In this document: in pieces, positions 20,641-32,109 of the stretch
Numbering within the stretch: the first letter of the stretch is position 1
Layout: every line of letters starts with the position of its first letter
Assembly (NCBI GenBank): GCA_034508935.3
Contig: CM067444.1
Coordinates: 59,514,172 to 59,578,171, forward strand
Length of the DNA: 64,000 nt
Direction of reading: 5' to 3'
Source: Berghia stephanieae
Taxonomy: Eukaryota > Mollusca > Gastropoda > Nudibranchia > Aeolidiidae
Notes under the pieces: model-generated
What the model saw: the letters and a program-made list of their open reading frames with translations, nothing else
What the model was told of the DNA's origin: nothing
Databases searched by the model: none
Made by a program: the position numbers and the translations under genes

Positions 20641-20719
20641 ATAAACACCGGTCGTTTTCTATTATTACATGTGTGTTTAATACTTGGCCTCACTTGGTAT
20701 TCCAAAGGAACTAGCTTAT

Positions 20720-20762
20720 TATGATGATGATGATGATGGTGATGATGATGCTGATGATGATA

Positions 20763-20834
<72 letters not shown>

Positions 20835-20835
20835 T
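20720..20835 (+). repeat. GAT microsatellite
   Basis: GATGAT triplets. The poly-Asp frame is an array by-product. Confidence 0.97.
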
Positions 20836-20887
20836 TTGTGGTGGTGGTGATAGTGTTGGTGATGCTTTAACGTTGATAATGATAATA

Positions 20888-21060
<173 letters not shown>

Positions 21061-21741
21061 CAGGAAGAATGTATGTAAGTAGGTTGGTAGATTGATAAAT
21101 AGATTAGAATTTTAGGTCTAAAATCAGTGGTTAGAATCAGGGTTTGATAACTCCAAAGAAAAAATGTATTCAGTAACGGACACGTGTTCTTACCATTGAA
21201 TAAAATTCTGAAAGAAATAAATGTTTATGAAACAGTATCAGACAAAACATAGAGAACAACACAAGATTTAAAAAAAAACCTTCCCAAGAAACAGCCCGAC
21301 ACGGCAGATGAATATGAAGTAAAGGATAACGAGATTTAAGTATTTCTATTATTATTCCTTTTTTTTTCTTTTGATTGTTTGTTTTACTATTTGGGGTTTT
21401 TTAGCGGGGGTGGGAGGGGGGGGGGGGGGTTCTCTTTTTTTTTTTGGCGGTGGGGGTGATTTTTTTGTTTCTTTGTTGTTTGTTGTTTTATTGTTAGTTT
21501 GTTGTTTATATTTTTGTTCATGATTTGTTAAGAAAAAAAAGTGTTTAAATTCTTCTTTACTAAGACCCATCCTTTTTTTTTTTTTGTTGGTGTTGTTGCT
21601 TACCGTACGGAAATGATCCGGACGGATTTACGGCCCTTTGTGGCCAGATCGTTGAGATGATCCAAATGAATTGGCAAGGTAAAGTCATTTCCCATGAGTC
21701 TTTGAGATGCCGTAGATAGGGACGTAAACAAATCAACACTT
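21061..21741. other. Spacer with T- and G-rich runs
   Basis: No gene seen. It contains poly-T and a poly-G run at 21405-21430, and TTGTTTGTTGTTT-like stretches. The minus-strand Lys/Pro-rich frame comes from these runs. Confidence 0.5.
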
Positions 21742-21847
21742 CGTTATCGGAATTTTCTGCTTCCTTTTGATTTCCTCGAGGTTTTCCTAAATAGATGTAG
21801 ATAAATATCGTGGATTTATATATATATATGGAATAATATATAAATAA
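21742..21847 (+). repeat. ~110-bp SINE-flanking segment, copy 2
   Basis: Matches 19686-19794 except for a shorter AT run and a few substitutions. Confidence 0.85.
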
Positions 21848-22152
21848 ACTTGAGCGTTTATATAGAGCAATATCCGATTAACGTACTCAAAGCGCTTTAC
21901 GAGGGGTCATTTGCCAACAGCAACACTTAAGATGTAGGACGAGACATGACGTATTTTAGGTGATTTTCCATTTTTTTTTTTGATAATGACAAGGGTTTTA
22001 ACGGTCAGGTACTCATTTTCCACCTGAGTACGATGAGAGAATGTGAGTGAAGAGCCTTTTCCAAGGGCTCAACTATAGAGCCCCTAGGGAATCGAGCCCA
22101 GGACCTTCCAATCTGATGGCGAGTGTCATGCCACTAGACCACATAGCCGCTA
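21848..22152 (-). mobile_element. SINE-A, full length
   Basis: Reads from TGGTCTAGTGGCATGACAC (A box) to the tail on the minus strand. It differs from the 19795 copy in many body positions, although the 110-bp flank is shared. Confidence 0.88.
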
Positions 22153-22264
22153 AATTATCATACTTCGGAAAATTTGATAACACCAAGTTCTAGCTACACA
22201 TATTTGCTGGTCGGAACATAATCAAATATGAACTTCTTTTAACATTAATTAAAATCTTTAGAAC

Positions 22265-22345
22265 GACGCAAAATATTGTCCATTACAATAATATAAAACT
22301 AGGCTCATAATTGGGTTTGGATGTCAGACCTGCATATATGTACAC
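22265..22345. mobile_element. P4 fragment
   Basis: CGCAAAATATTGTCCATTAC, AGGCTCATAATTGGG and TGTCAGACCTGCATATATG. Confidence 0.6.
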
Positions 22346-22644
22346 GTCGTACAGAATTATTATAAGGAATTTAAATCACAATGACCATTCTTATTTTTTG
22401 CAAACTTTTAAACAGTGTAGTTATATATGTGTGACTGGCATTTTGACGTCATTTTTTGGTCAGTGTCGGGCTATAAGTTAACGATGGCTACGCTTCGACG
22501 AGATGAAAATATCCAGCACAAACCTCAATGGATGATTACTTCAAACAAGGAGCCAATTACAGAGGGCGTAGGTACACTAACTTCACTTCCAACAACATTG
22601 AATCAAGATCTCAAAATATCTCAAATATATTTAGAAACAACAAC
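22346..22644. other. Spacer, no recognised feature
   Basis: A 134-aa frame crosses this stretch into the TCC array, but it lacks any recognisable domain or splice context. Confidence 0.4.
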
Positions 22645-22775
22645 CGAAGAACTTCTTCTTCTTCTTCCTCTCCTTCTACTTCTCCTCCTTCTCCTCCCCC
22701 TCCTCTTTCTCCTCCTCCTCCTCTTCCTCCTCCTCCTCCTCCTCCTCCTCCTCCTCCTCCTCCTCCTCCTTATTC
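22645..22775 (+). repeat. TTC/TCC pyrimidine array
   Basis: TTC then TCC triplets, giving the Leu, Ser and Pro runs in three frames. Confidence 0.97.
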
Positions 22776-23087
22776 TAAATGATAAAAGATCTTCCTTTAA
22801 TCTCGTCCAACAAATCAATCATTTTGTTTGATTTTTTTTCCTTTAATTAAATCTAATCTTTATTATAATTCTTGATATCCCAAATTTATTTTGGTGAGAT
22901 TATATCCTTGATTACCTATCCGAAGTATTAATATAGAATAATCTATACAACACGAGCATATTTGATGAATAAATAGGATCTGAATATCCCCCATTGTAGA
23001 CGTACGTGATCGTTTCTATGGCGTAATAGTAATGATGCTATGTGCTTGGGCAAACTGCTCACAACATCCCCCAGCCAGATATATCTT

Positions 23088-23633
23088 GCCGACACATAAA
23101 ACAATATAATATAACCCGCATATATCGTACCAACACATAAAACAATATAATATAACCCGCATATATCGTACCAACACATAAAACAATATAATATAACCCG
23201 CATATATCGTACCAACACATAAAACAATATAATATAACCCGCATGTATCGTACCAACACATAAAACAATATAATATAACCCGCATATATCGTACCAACAC
23301 ATAAAACAATATAATATAACCCGCATATATCGTACCAACACATAAAACAATATAATATAACCCGCATATATCGTACCAACACATAAAACAATATAATATA
23401 ACCCGCATATATCGTACCAACACAAAAAACATATAATATAACCCGCATATATCGTACCAACACATAAAACAATATAATATAACCCGCATATATCGTACCA
23501 ACACATAAAACAATATAATATAACCCGCATATATCGTACCAACACATAAAACAATATAATATAACCCGCATATATCGTACCAACACATAAAACAATATAA
23601 TATAACCCGCATATATCGTACCAACACATAAAA
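23088..23633 (+). repeat. 41-bp tandem repeat, ~13 copies
   Basis: The unit contains CGTACCAACACATAAAACAA and TATAATATAACCCGCATATAT. Spacing is 41 bp (for example 23129, 23170, 23211). Copies are almost identical except one shorter, altered unit near 23425. No minus-strand frame of the unit has a stop, so three overlapping frames stay open for ~600 bp with a 41-residue protein period. Confidence 0.97.
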
Positions 23634-23723
23634 CTATGTATAACGGGAGGACTCGAACTAAACATCTACCAATCTGAAGACAGGTATTATATCGCAAGAC
23701 GGCTACAAGGCCGCTTTAAGATT

Positions 23724-23978
23724 GTGCGGCTATGTGGTTTTGTGGTATGACACTCGCTTTCGGATCGAAAGGTCCTGTGTTCGAGCCTCTCTCGGCGCAT
23801 AGTTAGTTGAGTCCTTGAAAAAGGCTCTTTACTCACATTCTCTCACCGTACTCAGGTGTAAAATGAGTACCTGGACGTCAACAGCGTTGTCTCTGTCGAG
23901 AAAAAATGTAATATCGCCTATCAGGCGTCATGTCTCGTTCTACATGTTACCCTTTGTAAAGCGCTTTGAGCTCGTCAA

Positions 23979-23982
<4 letters not shown>
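23724..23982 (+). mobile_element. SINE-A ending in an AT array
   Basis: The full head and body are present, with a duplicated AGTT in CGCATAGTTAGTTGAG. The tail stops at GAGCTCGTCAAGTGTATA and continues as an AT array. Confidence 0.88.
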
Positions 23983-24027
<45 letters not shown>

Positions 24028-24032
24028 ATATA

Positions 24033-24095
<63 letters not shown>
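23975..24095 (+). repeat. AT microsatellite
   Basis: About 120 bp of TA dinucleotides with three small breaks. It appears to have grown from the TATATA motif in the SINE-A tail. Confidence 0.97.
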
Positions 24096-24097
<2 letters not shown>

Positions 24098-24149
24098 CTG
24101 AAGTTTATAAAAGCTCAAGTTTTCAAATACTCTAAGAAAAAATTAGTCA

Positions 24150-24400
24150 TTCAGAGCCATTAGGCCCAGGGAGCAGGAATTTATTCTCACATCTATAACA
24201 TAAAATTGATAATAGAAATTGTTTGGTATCCTTTGGACCAAGCGCTAGCCTAGTGCAGTGTACATTAGCTACGCAATCACTGCTGGGTGGGCAAGGGGGT
24301 CGGAGACAAAAAATATCGACTCCAACTGGGATCGAGCTCGGTTCCTTTGCGTGAGAAGCGAGTAATCTGCCGGCTGGCATTTCGAGATTCTCAATACTCT
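24150..24400 (-). mobile_element. SINE-B, tRNA-Val-like
   Basis: The minus strand shows ACTCGCTTCTCACGC (anticodon-arm region), GAGCTCGATCCCAG (B box), then TTGCCCACCCAGCAGTG and the conserved 3' block CTGGGCCTAATGGCTCTGAA. The clearer copy is at 38935. Confidence 0.75.
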
Positions 24401-24469
24401 TGGATAGAATACAAAAAAGCAAATGGAGTTCTTTCAATAGACATGAACATTGCCCTGAATGCGAAAAGA

Positions 24470-24960
24470 AATGGAGGAGGAGGAGAAGGAATAGAAGGAG
24501 AAATATAAGTAAAGGAAGAAGATGATGGCGGAGGAGACGGTGGAAAAGAAGAAGAAGAAGGAGGATGAGGGGAAGAGAAGAAGAAAGAAGAAGAAGAAGA
24601 AGAAGAAGAAGAAGAAGAAGAAGAAGAAAGAAGAAGAAGAAGAAGAAGAAGAAGAGAAGAAGAAGAGAAGAAGGAGAGGAGGAGGAGGAGAGGAGGAGGA
24701 GGAGGAGGAGGAGGAGGAGGAAGGAGGAGAGAGGAGGAGAAGAAGGAGGAGGAGAGTTAGGAGAAGAGAGAAGAGGAGGAGGAGGCGAGGAGGAGGAGAG
24801 GGAGGAGAAAGGAGGAGGACTAGCAGGTGAAGAGAGAAAGAGGAGGATTAATACAAATAAAGTAAAAGAAAAAGACGACGAGGACGAAGAAGAAAAAGAA
24901 GAAGAAGAAGAAGAAGAAGAAGAAGAAGAAGAAGAAGAAGAAGAAGAAGAAGAAGAAAAG
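24470..24960 (+). repeat. ~490-bp homopurine array (AAG/AGG)
   Basis: Plus strand is nearly all A and G. It faces a pyrimidine array 125 bp downstream. Confidence 0.97.
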
Positions 24961-25084
24961 GTATAAGACAATCTCCCCATTCAAACTACGAGAGATAACA
25001 CCATATGTAATGCCCACCAGGCAAATTTGGTCCCCTCCTGCTATTTATAGCATTGGTGCCAGGATGGGGTTGGAAGGAAATATC

Positions 25085-25490
25085 GATGAACGATCTCAGC
25101 ACTTTTTCTTCTTCCTTTTCTGTCAACTCAAAGCCATTATTTCCATTTTCTTCTCCTCATTCTCCTCCTCCTCCTCCTCCGCTTCCTCTCCTTCTCCTCC
25201 TCCTCCTCCTCATCCTCATCCTCCTTCACCTTCTCCTCCTCCTCCTCTCTCTCCTCCTCCTCCTCTCCTCCTACTCTTCCTACCCTCCTCCTCCTCCTTC
25301 TCCTCTTCCTCCTCCTCCTCCATCTCTTCCTCCTCCCTCTCTTCCCACCCCCTCTTCTCGTCCTCATCCTCTTCCTCCCCTACTCCTCTCCTCCTCCTGC
25401 CTCCTCCCTCCTCCCTCCTCCTCCTCCCCTCCTTCCACACCCCCCTTTTCGTCCTCCTCATCAACCTCCTCCCCTATTTCCTATTCATCT
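25085..25490 (+). repeat. ~400-bp homopyrimidine array (TCC)
   Basis: Plus strand is nearly all C and T. With the purine array at 24470 it makes an imperfect inverted pair. Confidence 0.97.
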
Positions 25491-25621
25491 TCTCACAGCA
25501 TTGCCATAATATTCCTGGTGATTTTATTATTTTATTTCTAAGAATGTATTAACTGATTTAGTTTTGTATCTTTCTTTTATAACAAGAAATTAGTAGGAAA
25601 GTGCCAGAAGAAATAGAGAAT

Positions 25622-25740
25622 GAAAATTTCGCCGCAGCGATGGGGCTCGAACCCGCGACCTTACTGGTACGACAACTACGCTGCCGGGAGAATCATGACA
25701 CTACCGTATACTATCCCACTCCTTTCCTTTTATGACCCCA
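25622..25740 (-). mobile_element. SINE-F, tRNA-derived
   Basis: The minus strand carries GTCGCGGGTTCGAGCCCC (B box) and AGTGTCATGATTCTCCC. It pairs with the copy at 60495 through GAAAGTGCCAGAAGAAATAG and GTACGACAACTACGC. Confidence 0.7.
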
Positions 25741-25809
25741 CCGTCTCAAAACGGAATATATCAGAATGAAAAAGCATCGTAAGAGTAAATTTAACAATTA
25801 AATGTTATG

Positions 25810-26181
<372 letters not shown>

Positions 26182-26184
26182 GAC

Positions 26185-26260
26185 TCTTATAGAGTGCACG
26201 GTATCCTCAACAATGAGGCTCTTGGCGCTTTAAATTACATCAACACAAAACAATATAGAA
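26185..26260 (-). mobile_element. SINE or LINE 3' tail scrap
   Basis: ACTCTTATAGAGTGCACGG, GAGGCTCTTGGCGCTTTAAA and CATCAACACAAAACAATA have the GCGCTT-type tail beside an AAT array, as at 12700 and 60440. Confidence 0.4.
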
Positions 26261-26401
26261 AGTTCATGACATATGACTTTAAGTCCTTGTATCTGCTCCA
26301 ACCTGCCACCACGCCTCTTGTTTCAAGTAAAATACTTTTGACCATTTCCGCTGTCATAATAGATCCAATAGAAGTTTGTCTATAAAAGAATAAATTTTTA
26401 T

Positions 26402-26692
26402 GGTGCGGCTATGTGGTCTTGTGGTATGACGCTCGCTTTCGGATCGGAAGGTCCTGAGTTCGAGACTCGTTCTGCGCATGGTTGAAAAAGGCTCTTTACG
26501 CACATTCTCTCACCGTACTCAGGTGTAAAATTAGTATCTGGCCGTTAACAGCGTTGTCTCTGTCGGAAATAATATCGCCTAACAGGTGTCATGCCTCATT
26601 CTATATGTTACATGTTGTTGTTGGTGAGGGACCCCTTGTAAAGTGCTTTGAGCACATTTAATGGCCATTGCACTAAATAAAAGGCCAAGTTT
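26402..26692 (+). mobile_element. SINE-A, full length
   Basis: TGCGGCTATGTGGTCTTGTG and GAGTTCGAGACTCGTTC head, standard body and tail. The spacer between head and body is shortened. Confidence 0.9.
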
Positions 26693-26753
26693 TATGGTGA
26701 AAAACGGGTGATGTTTCCCATAAGTCAGTATTTCCTGACGACCTCATTGCAAT

Positions 26754-27059
26754 AGGCTTCAACAGTCGTGACGCCTCTTCCTTTGTAATGACAAATAGTA
26801 ACTTAGTACTTGGTTCTAAACTATCGGAACAATGACGGACTTTTCATCACCGCCGTTATGAAATACTTCTCCGACGAGCAAAAAAGTGTATCCAGAGGAG
26901 AAAAACACTATAAATCTGATCAATTTGACTTTTATACATTCTAATCACATGACATGTGAAAATGTTCTAGCCAGCATAAAGAATAAAAAGTACCGCTTTT
27001 CTTTGTTTAGAACCAATCTGCTGGTTACTGGACGGACGTGACATCAGACTGTTAAATCC
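26754..27059 (+). mobile_element. M2 MITE
   Basis: Begins AGGCTTCAACAGTCGTGACG and ends ACATCAGACTGTTAAATCC. CAAT before and AATT after are compatible with an AAT-type duplication. Confidence 0.85.
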
Positions 27060-27220
27060 AATTTCGAGACAACTGGGAGCTTCCATTAAATGTTATCAAT
27101 AACAATAGAAATGACTTCAGTCTTGAGCCAACAAGAAAATCCAATCATAATATTTTGACGTTGCAGAATAAAGAGAACAAGACCAGAAGTAACACTTTTA
27201 AAACAATTACCGACGATTAC

Positions 27221-27560
27221 TTACTTACTGTCCAGCGTCGTCCTTATTGACGTTGGCTGCCCACACTCTGCGATGACTAATGTCTGTTCATTCCCTTCGT
27301 CCGCTGACGGTATCTCTTCCATCATCTCTGTCCATTCTAGGATGTTATTTTTTATATAACTAGACATAGGTCTTCCCTTGTTTCGTTTGCCCTCCATTTT
27401 CCCCTGTACCACATCTTTCATTAGGGTGCATGGCTTTCGGCATAATATTATATGAACGAAAAAACAGAGTTTTCTCCTTTTGATTACATTTAATAGTTCT
27501 GGCATGACTTCCAGCTTTTCCAGACGATTGGGGAATAAAATAATGTCCAAAAACCATTAC
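27221..27560 (-). mobile_element. LINE 3' end with C-terminal coding stub
   Basis: Minus-strand frame residues KRNKGRPMSSYIKNNILEWT followed by ECGQPTSIRTTLDSK match the layout of many non-LTR retrotransposon C-termini, where a GRP-rich basic stretch precedes a Trp-rich tail. It ends in GTAAGTAAGTAA. The same end (CGQPTSMRSTLDSK then GTAAGTAAGTAAG) occurs at 58415. Heavily 5'-truncated, with no reverse transcriptase core. Confidence 0.7.
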
Positions 27561-27737
27561 AGACTGACATTCGAATTACTGTTTGATATTATAATAATAT
27601 AGTTGGATAGGAAATTGAATAAACGAAAGTAGAAGGCATTAATGAGTTGAAAACATTCCCATCAAACCGACGTAAACTCGGCCTAAAGTGACAAGTAAGG
27701 AAGCAAGAGCTGGTGTATTAGATAAGAATATGAAAAG

Positions 27738-27915
27738 GTGTGTGTGTATGTGTGTGTGTGTGTGCATGTGTGTGTTTTTGTATGTGTGTTTGTTTGTGTA
27801 TGTGTGTGTGTTTGTGTTTGTGTGTTTGTGTGTATGTGTGTGTTTGTATGTGTGTTTGTGTGTGCATGTGTGTGTTTGTGTGTGCGTGTGTGTGTATGTG
27901 TGTGTTTGTGGAACA
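27738..27915 (+). repeat. TG microsatellite, interrupted
   Basis: TG dinucleotides with TTTG, TATG and CATG interruptions. The Cys/Val-rich plus frames and His/Thr-rich minus frame are by-products. Confidence 0.97.
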
Positions 27916-27996
27916 TAGTCAGACGAGACAAAAATAAAAATACAAACAAAACCAAAAAAACATCACAAACAATCAGCAATAAACAAAAAAAATTAA

Positions 27997-28298
27997 ATTG
28001 AGCCTTTATATAACGCAATATCCACTAAACGTGATCAAAGCGTTTTACAAGGGGTACCTGGCCAACAGCAACACTTAACATGTAGTACGTGACATGACGC
28101 CTGTTAGGCGAGAATGCCATTTTTCGGACAGAGACAACGCTTTTAACTCGGCCAGATACTCATTTTACCCCTGAGTACGGTGACAGAATGTGAGTAAAGA
28201 GTATTTTCCAAGGACTCAACTATGCGCCGAGCGAGGCTCGAACCCATGACCTTCCGATCCAAAAGCGAGTGGCATACCACAAGACCACATAGCCGCAT
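27997..28298 (-). mobile_element. SINE-A, full length
   Basis: Intact head on the minus strand, including GGTCTTGTGGTATGCCAC and GGGTTCGAGCCTCGCTCGG. Confidence 0.9.
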
Positions 28299-28740
28299 AA
28301 TGATATGAAGGGTATGATTCTGTTCCTGCGTATGGCGGAATAATTTTGTCCTTATAGCCCCCGTGATATTCTTGTTGCTAGATTTATGTTTTCTGTTAAA
28401 TCAATCAAAATATTTTGGTTAAAATCTTTTTGAACTTTCTTTGATTTCAATCTCGTTCTTCGTGTTGCACAAAGATAGTTTATGAGTCACTTCCGAATGG
28501 ATTGGTAAACATCATGATTGAGGTGTTCAGTTTAATCAACGGGAATACAGATAAAGAGCATTTTAGGAAAAACAGGTGTACAAATGCATAAAATGGTACA
28601 ATGGTAGAGTTAGGGATCACAAGGGTGTTTTAAATAGAAAGGAAAAGAGAGAAAATAGACTGTAATATCGTAGTAGTTGTGCTTAGAGGGGAAGAAAATG
28701 GTAATGTTGTGTTGCTGTTGCTTTTTTTTTTTCAAAATAT
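28299..28740. other. Spacer, no recognised feature
   Basis: No repeat family or coding signal could be assigned on either strand. Confidence 0.5.
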
Positions 28741-28744
28741 TTCA

Positions 28745-29560
28745 TCTATCCACGTATTCCAGTTATCCATTCGTCCATCCATCAAAAACATCCATCCGAT
28801 TAACCCACCCATCCATTCAATCATCCATCCATCCTATCCATCCTACCAATCCATCCATCCATCCATCCAATCTATCCATCCTACCAAGCCATCCATCCAT
28901 CATCATCCATTCAATTTATCCATTCATCCCACAATCAACAACATCCACCCCATAAACCCACCCATCCATTCAATCATCCATCCAACCTATCCATCCATCC
29001 ATCCATTCAATTTATCCATTGATCCAACCAGCAATAACATCCACCCCATAAACCCACCCATCCATTCAATCATCCATCCAACCTATCCATCCATCCATCC
29101 ATCCATTCAATTTATCCATTCATCCAACTATCAACAACATCCTACCCATAAACCCTCCCATCCATTCAATCAAATATCCAACCTATCCATCCTATCCATC
29201 CATCCATCCATCCATCCATCCATTCAATTTATCCATTCATCCAACTATCAACAACATCCACCATATAAACCCACCCATCCATTCACTCTTCCATCCAACC
29301 TATCCATCCTATCCATCCATCCATCCATCCATCCATTCAATTTATCCATTCATCCAACTATCAACAACATCCACCCTATAAACCCACCAATCCAGTGACT
29401 CTTCCATCCAACCTATCCATCCTATCCATCCTTCCGTCCATCCATCCATCCATCCATTCGGTTTATCCATTCATCCATCCATCAACAAATCCACCCCATT
29501 AACCCACCTATCCATTCACTCTTCCATCCATCATATCCATCTATCCATCCATCCAATCAT
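28745..29560 (+). repeat. CATC-based minisatellite, ~98-122-bp higher-order unit
   Basis: ATCCATTCATCCAACTATC, AACAACATCCACCCCATAAA and CCCACCCATCCATTCA recur about six times (near 28935, 29033, 29134, 29248, 29362 and 29484). Internal CCAT runs vary in length, which explains the unequal spacing. The 239-aa frame is an array by-product. Confidence 0.95.
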
Positions 29561-29561
29561 C

Positions 29562-29690
29562 TAGTCTGAACAAGAGTGTATGAAACCATCCCAAAAACGC
29601 AGTCTACTCTGGGGATCGAACCTCAGACCTTCTGATTACCGGTGCTACCATTACACCACAGACGCTCCAGATAGTTAGGACAATTTTAAT
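29562..29690 (-). mobile_element. SINE-D, minus copy of a head-to-head pair
   Basis: The minus strand reads TCTGTGGTGTAATGGTAGCA (A box), GAGGTTCGATCCCCAGAG (B box), TTTTTGGGATGG and CTTGTTCAGACT. The A box resembles tRNA-Gly, -Asp or -Glu (GTGTAATGGTAG). Confidence 0.8.
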
Positions 29691-29704
29691 ACCTATATTC
29701 TTCA

Positions 29705-29870
29705 CAAGGGTACCGGTAATCAGAAGGGCTGAGATTCGATCCCCAGTCGAGGTAGAATATCTGTTTTACTTTTGGGGGGGGGGGGGGGGGGGGTATTTTT
29801 CTTGTATTTTCTTTCTTGCTTTGTCTCGCACCTTTCATACACACTTGTTCAGTTCTTTATCTTCCATCTA
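29705..29870 (+). mobile_element. SINE-D, plus copy of a head-to-head pair
   Basis: GTACCGGTAATCAGAAGGGC, GAGATTCGATCCCCAGTCGA, poly-G at 29775, TTTCTTGCTTTGTCTCGCAC and ACACTTGTTCAGTTC. With the preceding copy it makes an inverted pair around ~15 bp. Confidence 0.8.
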
Positions 29871-29879
29871 TCTATTATC

Positions 29880-30015
29880 AATTCAATTTCAATTCAAAAG
29901 TTTATTTTAGGCAATTATTGCCAATATAACTCATACACGAATATAATATTCCCATCAACAAATCAAGTAAGTAAATAATATCAATAATGAAGTAAAGCGA
30001 ATAATAATAATAATA

Positions 30016-30070
<55 letters not shown>

Positions 30071-30116
30071 TAATAATATAAAAAATAATAATGATATAAT
30101 AATAATAATAATAATA

Positions 30117-30147
<31 letters not shown>

Positions 30148-30199
30148 TAATAATAAATAATAATAATAATAATATAAAATAATAATAATAATAATAATG

Positions 30200-30231
<32 letters not shown>

Positions 30232-30300
30232 ATAATAATAATAAATAATAATAATAAATAAATAATAATAATATAATAATAATAATAATAATTAATAATA

Positions 30301-30339
<39 letters not shown>

Positions 30340-30480
30340 TCCCTCCCACCAATTCTATCCCTATTCAAATACTGTGTATTAAACCTGAGACTACGACAAC
30401 GTAATTTATCGTCAACGTCATACATACCCCATCTTCTCCCATCTCGCCTTGCCTCCGAATTCCCTAGACGCCACATATCA
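29880..30480 (-). mobile_element. LINE-like 3' end R3 with large AAT expansion
   Basis: AAGTTTATTTTAGGCAATTA and ATTGCCAATATAACTCATAC match 7308. The AAT array covers 30000-30340. Upstream on the minus strand a frame begins MWRLGNSEARRDGRRWGMYD and runs straight into the array. That stub might be retrotransposon coding sequence, but I do not recognise it. Confidence 0.55.
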
Positions 30481-30595
30481 TTTCTATGGTCTATTTACTT
30501 TGTATCCAGTCATCTCATCAACAAACAATCTTAGACACATTATCTAAACAAAATATATTAATAATATCTTTCCCCCTTTAACCAGTAAACTCCCT

Positions 30596-30837
30596 TACTC
30601 TGGAAAAACACTTATTTAAAAATTTGGCCAGAAAATTAGTCCTTCAAATATCGATCAATTTAAAGGACCCCCATCTCGGCAAAAACTCTCAAAGCTGGAA
30701 CATCAACGAAGACCTCGAGAGGTGTCGGGTTTGACAGTGGTTGCCAAGGTGAAGGTCATTTAAATCGATCGATATTTGAAGGACGAGTTTTCTGGTCAAA
30801 TTTTTTAATACGTGTCTTTCCAGAGTAAGGGAGTTAA
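30596..30837. mobile_element. P3 palindromic MITE, full copy
   Basis: Ends TAAACTCCCTTACTCTGGAA and TTCCAGAGTAAGGGAGTTA mirror each other. Outer flanks TTTAACCAG and CTGGTTAAAA are also inverted. The centre is GGAACATCAACGAAGACCTC. Confidence 0.9.
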
Positions 30838-31319
30838 CTGGTTAAAATGGCTGATTGAGTCTTTGTATTTTATAAATAATTTTGTCTATAAGGCGAATTT
30901 CTCTCGGGAACAAAAATAACAAAGGCGTAGTAATTTGAAGCAAGATCGAAAACTTGTGGATTCCTCCTGTCTCACATAAAGGATGTTCACAGAAAGAAAG
31001 ATAAAGTGAGTAAATGTGTCTCATATATAAGGGAACAACACAAAACAAACGCCGTTTCGGCCTTTGGTCTTCTGCAATAAACACGCGAGCTCGTACAGCT
31101 TTTGAGAACACGTCCGGAATTCCATAAGGCAAGACGAGTGTAAGAATTATATATTATTAATCTCCCAAAGAACTGGGTGGATATACACCTCCAATGAGTT
31201 TTGAATCAGAAGTGGGGAAGATATGACGTCATGACATCTTTGATCTTTTTTTTTCAGCATGTGGTAATATTTTGGAGATCAGTTATTGTGTCTATGCTGA
31301 AAATATCATCACACGGACT
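30838..31319. other. Spacer with a GAAGACCAAAGGCCGAAACG motif
   Basis: The minus strand near 31075-31050 carries GCAGAAGACCAAAGGCCGAA, an arrangement similar to the R4 core. The 96-aa minus frame across it has no recognised domain. Nothing else was assigned. Confidence 0.4.
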
Positions 31320-31880
31320 AGTATTGCACTGTGGCCTCTAAGAATTCGAGTTCAAGCCCCGCTTCAGACACTTTCGATTTTATTTTTCTTGAGCTTCTTC
31401 GCCTTCTTCTTTCAGCTTATCCCGCATTTTGCAAGGTTGCCATAATGAATGCCACATCTCCATGCATCTCGGTTCCGAGCATCATCTTCATCCAGGCCCG
31501 GTCCAGTTCTTTCATATTCTTGGGCAAGATTATCAAATGGGAATTTGGTCATTTTGTAGAATATGGATGATTCCTGTTGACATCAGACGCTTATTTGATG
31601 GGATATCTATACTGCCGTGCTCTGGAAAAACACTTATTTAAAAATTTGGCCAGAAAACTCGTCCTTCAAATATCGATTGATTTAAATGACTTTCATCTTG
31701 GCAAAAACTCTCAAATCCGTGACTTCACAAGTCCCAGGTTTGAGAGTTTTTGCCGAGATGACAGTCATTTAAATCAATCGATATTTGAAGGACGAGTTTT
31801 CTGACCAAATTTTTTTAATATGTGTTTTTCCAAAGTACGGCAGTATACTCCTACATGGAATGCCTAGGTGACAACATTTA
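31320..31880 (+). mobile_element. SINE-C interrupted by a P3 element
   Basis: ATTGCACTGTGGCCTCTAAG and GAGTTCAAGCCCCGCTTC are the head with a decayed A box, and GGATGATTCCTGTTGACATC is the body. The tail is split at 31611 and resumes at 31844 with ACTCCTACATGGAATGCCTA. The uninterrupted tail at 5893-6080 serves as the empty site. Confidence 0.8.
31612..31843. mobile_element. P3 palindromic MITE nested in SINE-C
   Basis: Starts CTGCCGTGCTCTGGAAAAAC and ends TTTTTCCAAAGTACGGCAG. TATA flanks it on both sides (31608-31611 and 31844-31847), so the duplication is TA or TATA. The central arms meet at GACTTCACAAGTCCCAG. Confidence 0.92.
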
Positions 31881-32109
31881 TCAATGCTGTGCGGAAGGGC
31901 GCCATTTGTTAAAAACCTATCATCAAACAAAATATTTTCATAACAAATAGTTTATATCTACAAAACTTTTCTTTGATATTGTTAAATATCTGAACACGTG
32001 TGTATGAAAGATGCTAATTTTGATATTTTCAAAAAGAAAATAAATAAATAAAATAATATGGATGCATGACATCTGAAACAATGTTAAATCATGATAATTT
32101 ATCAGAGAC

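Noticed and set aside
21352-21570. Short Lys/Pro-rich minus frame
   Set aside because: Derived from homopolymer T and G runs.
23088-23633. CRISPR-like array
   Set aside because: Units are contiguous with no unique spacers, and the context is animal repeat DNA.
22943-23697. Three minus-strand frames resembling a repetitive membrane protein
   Set aside because: The 41-bp unit has no stop in any minus frame, and the three frames are equally open. DNA identity is uniform, with no codon-level pattern.
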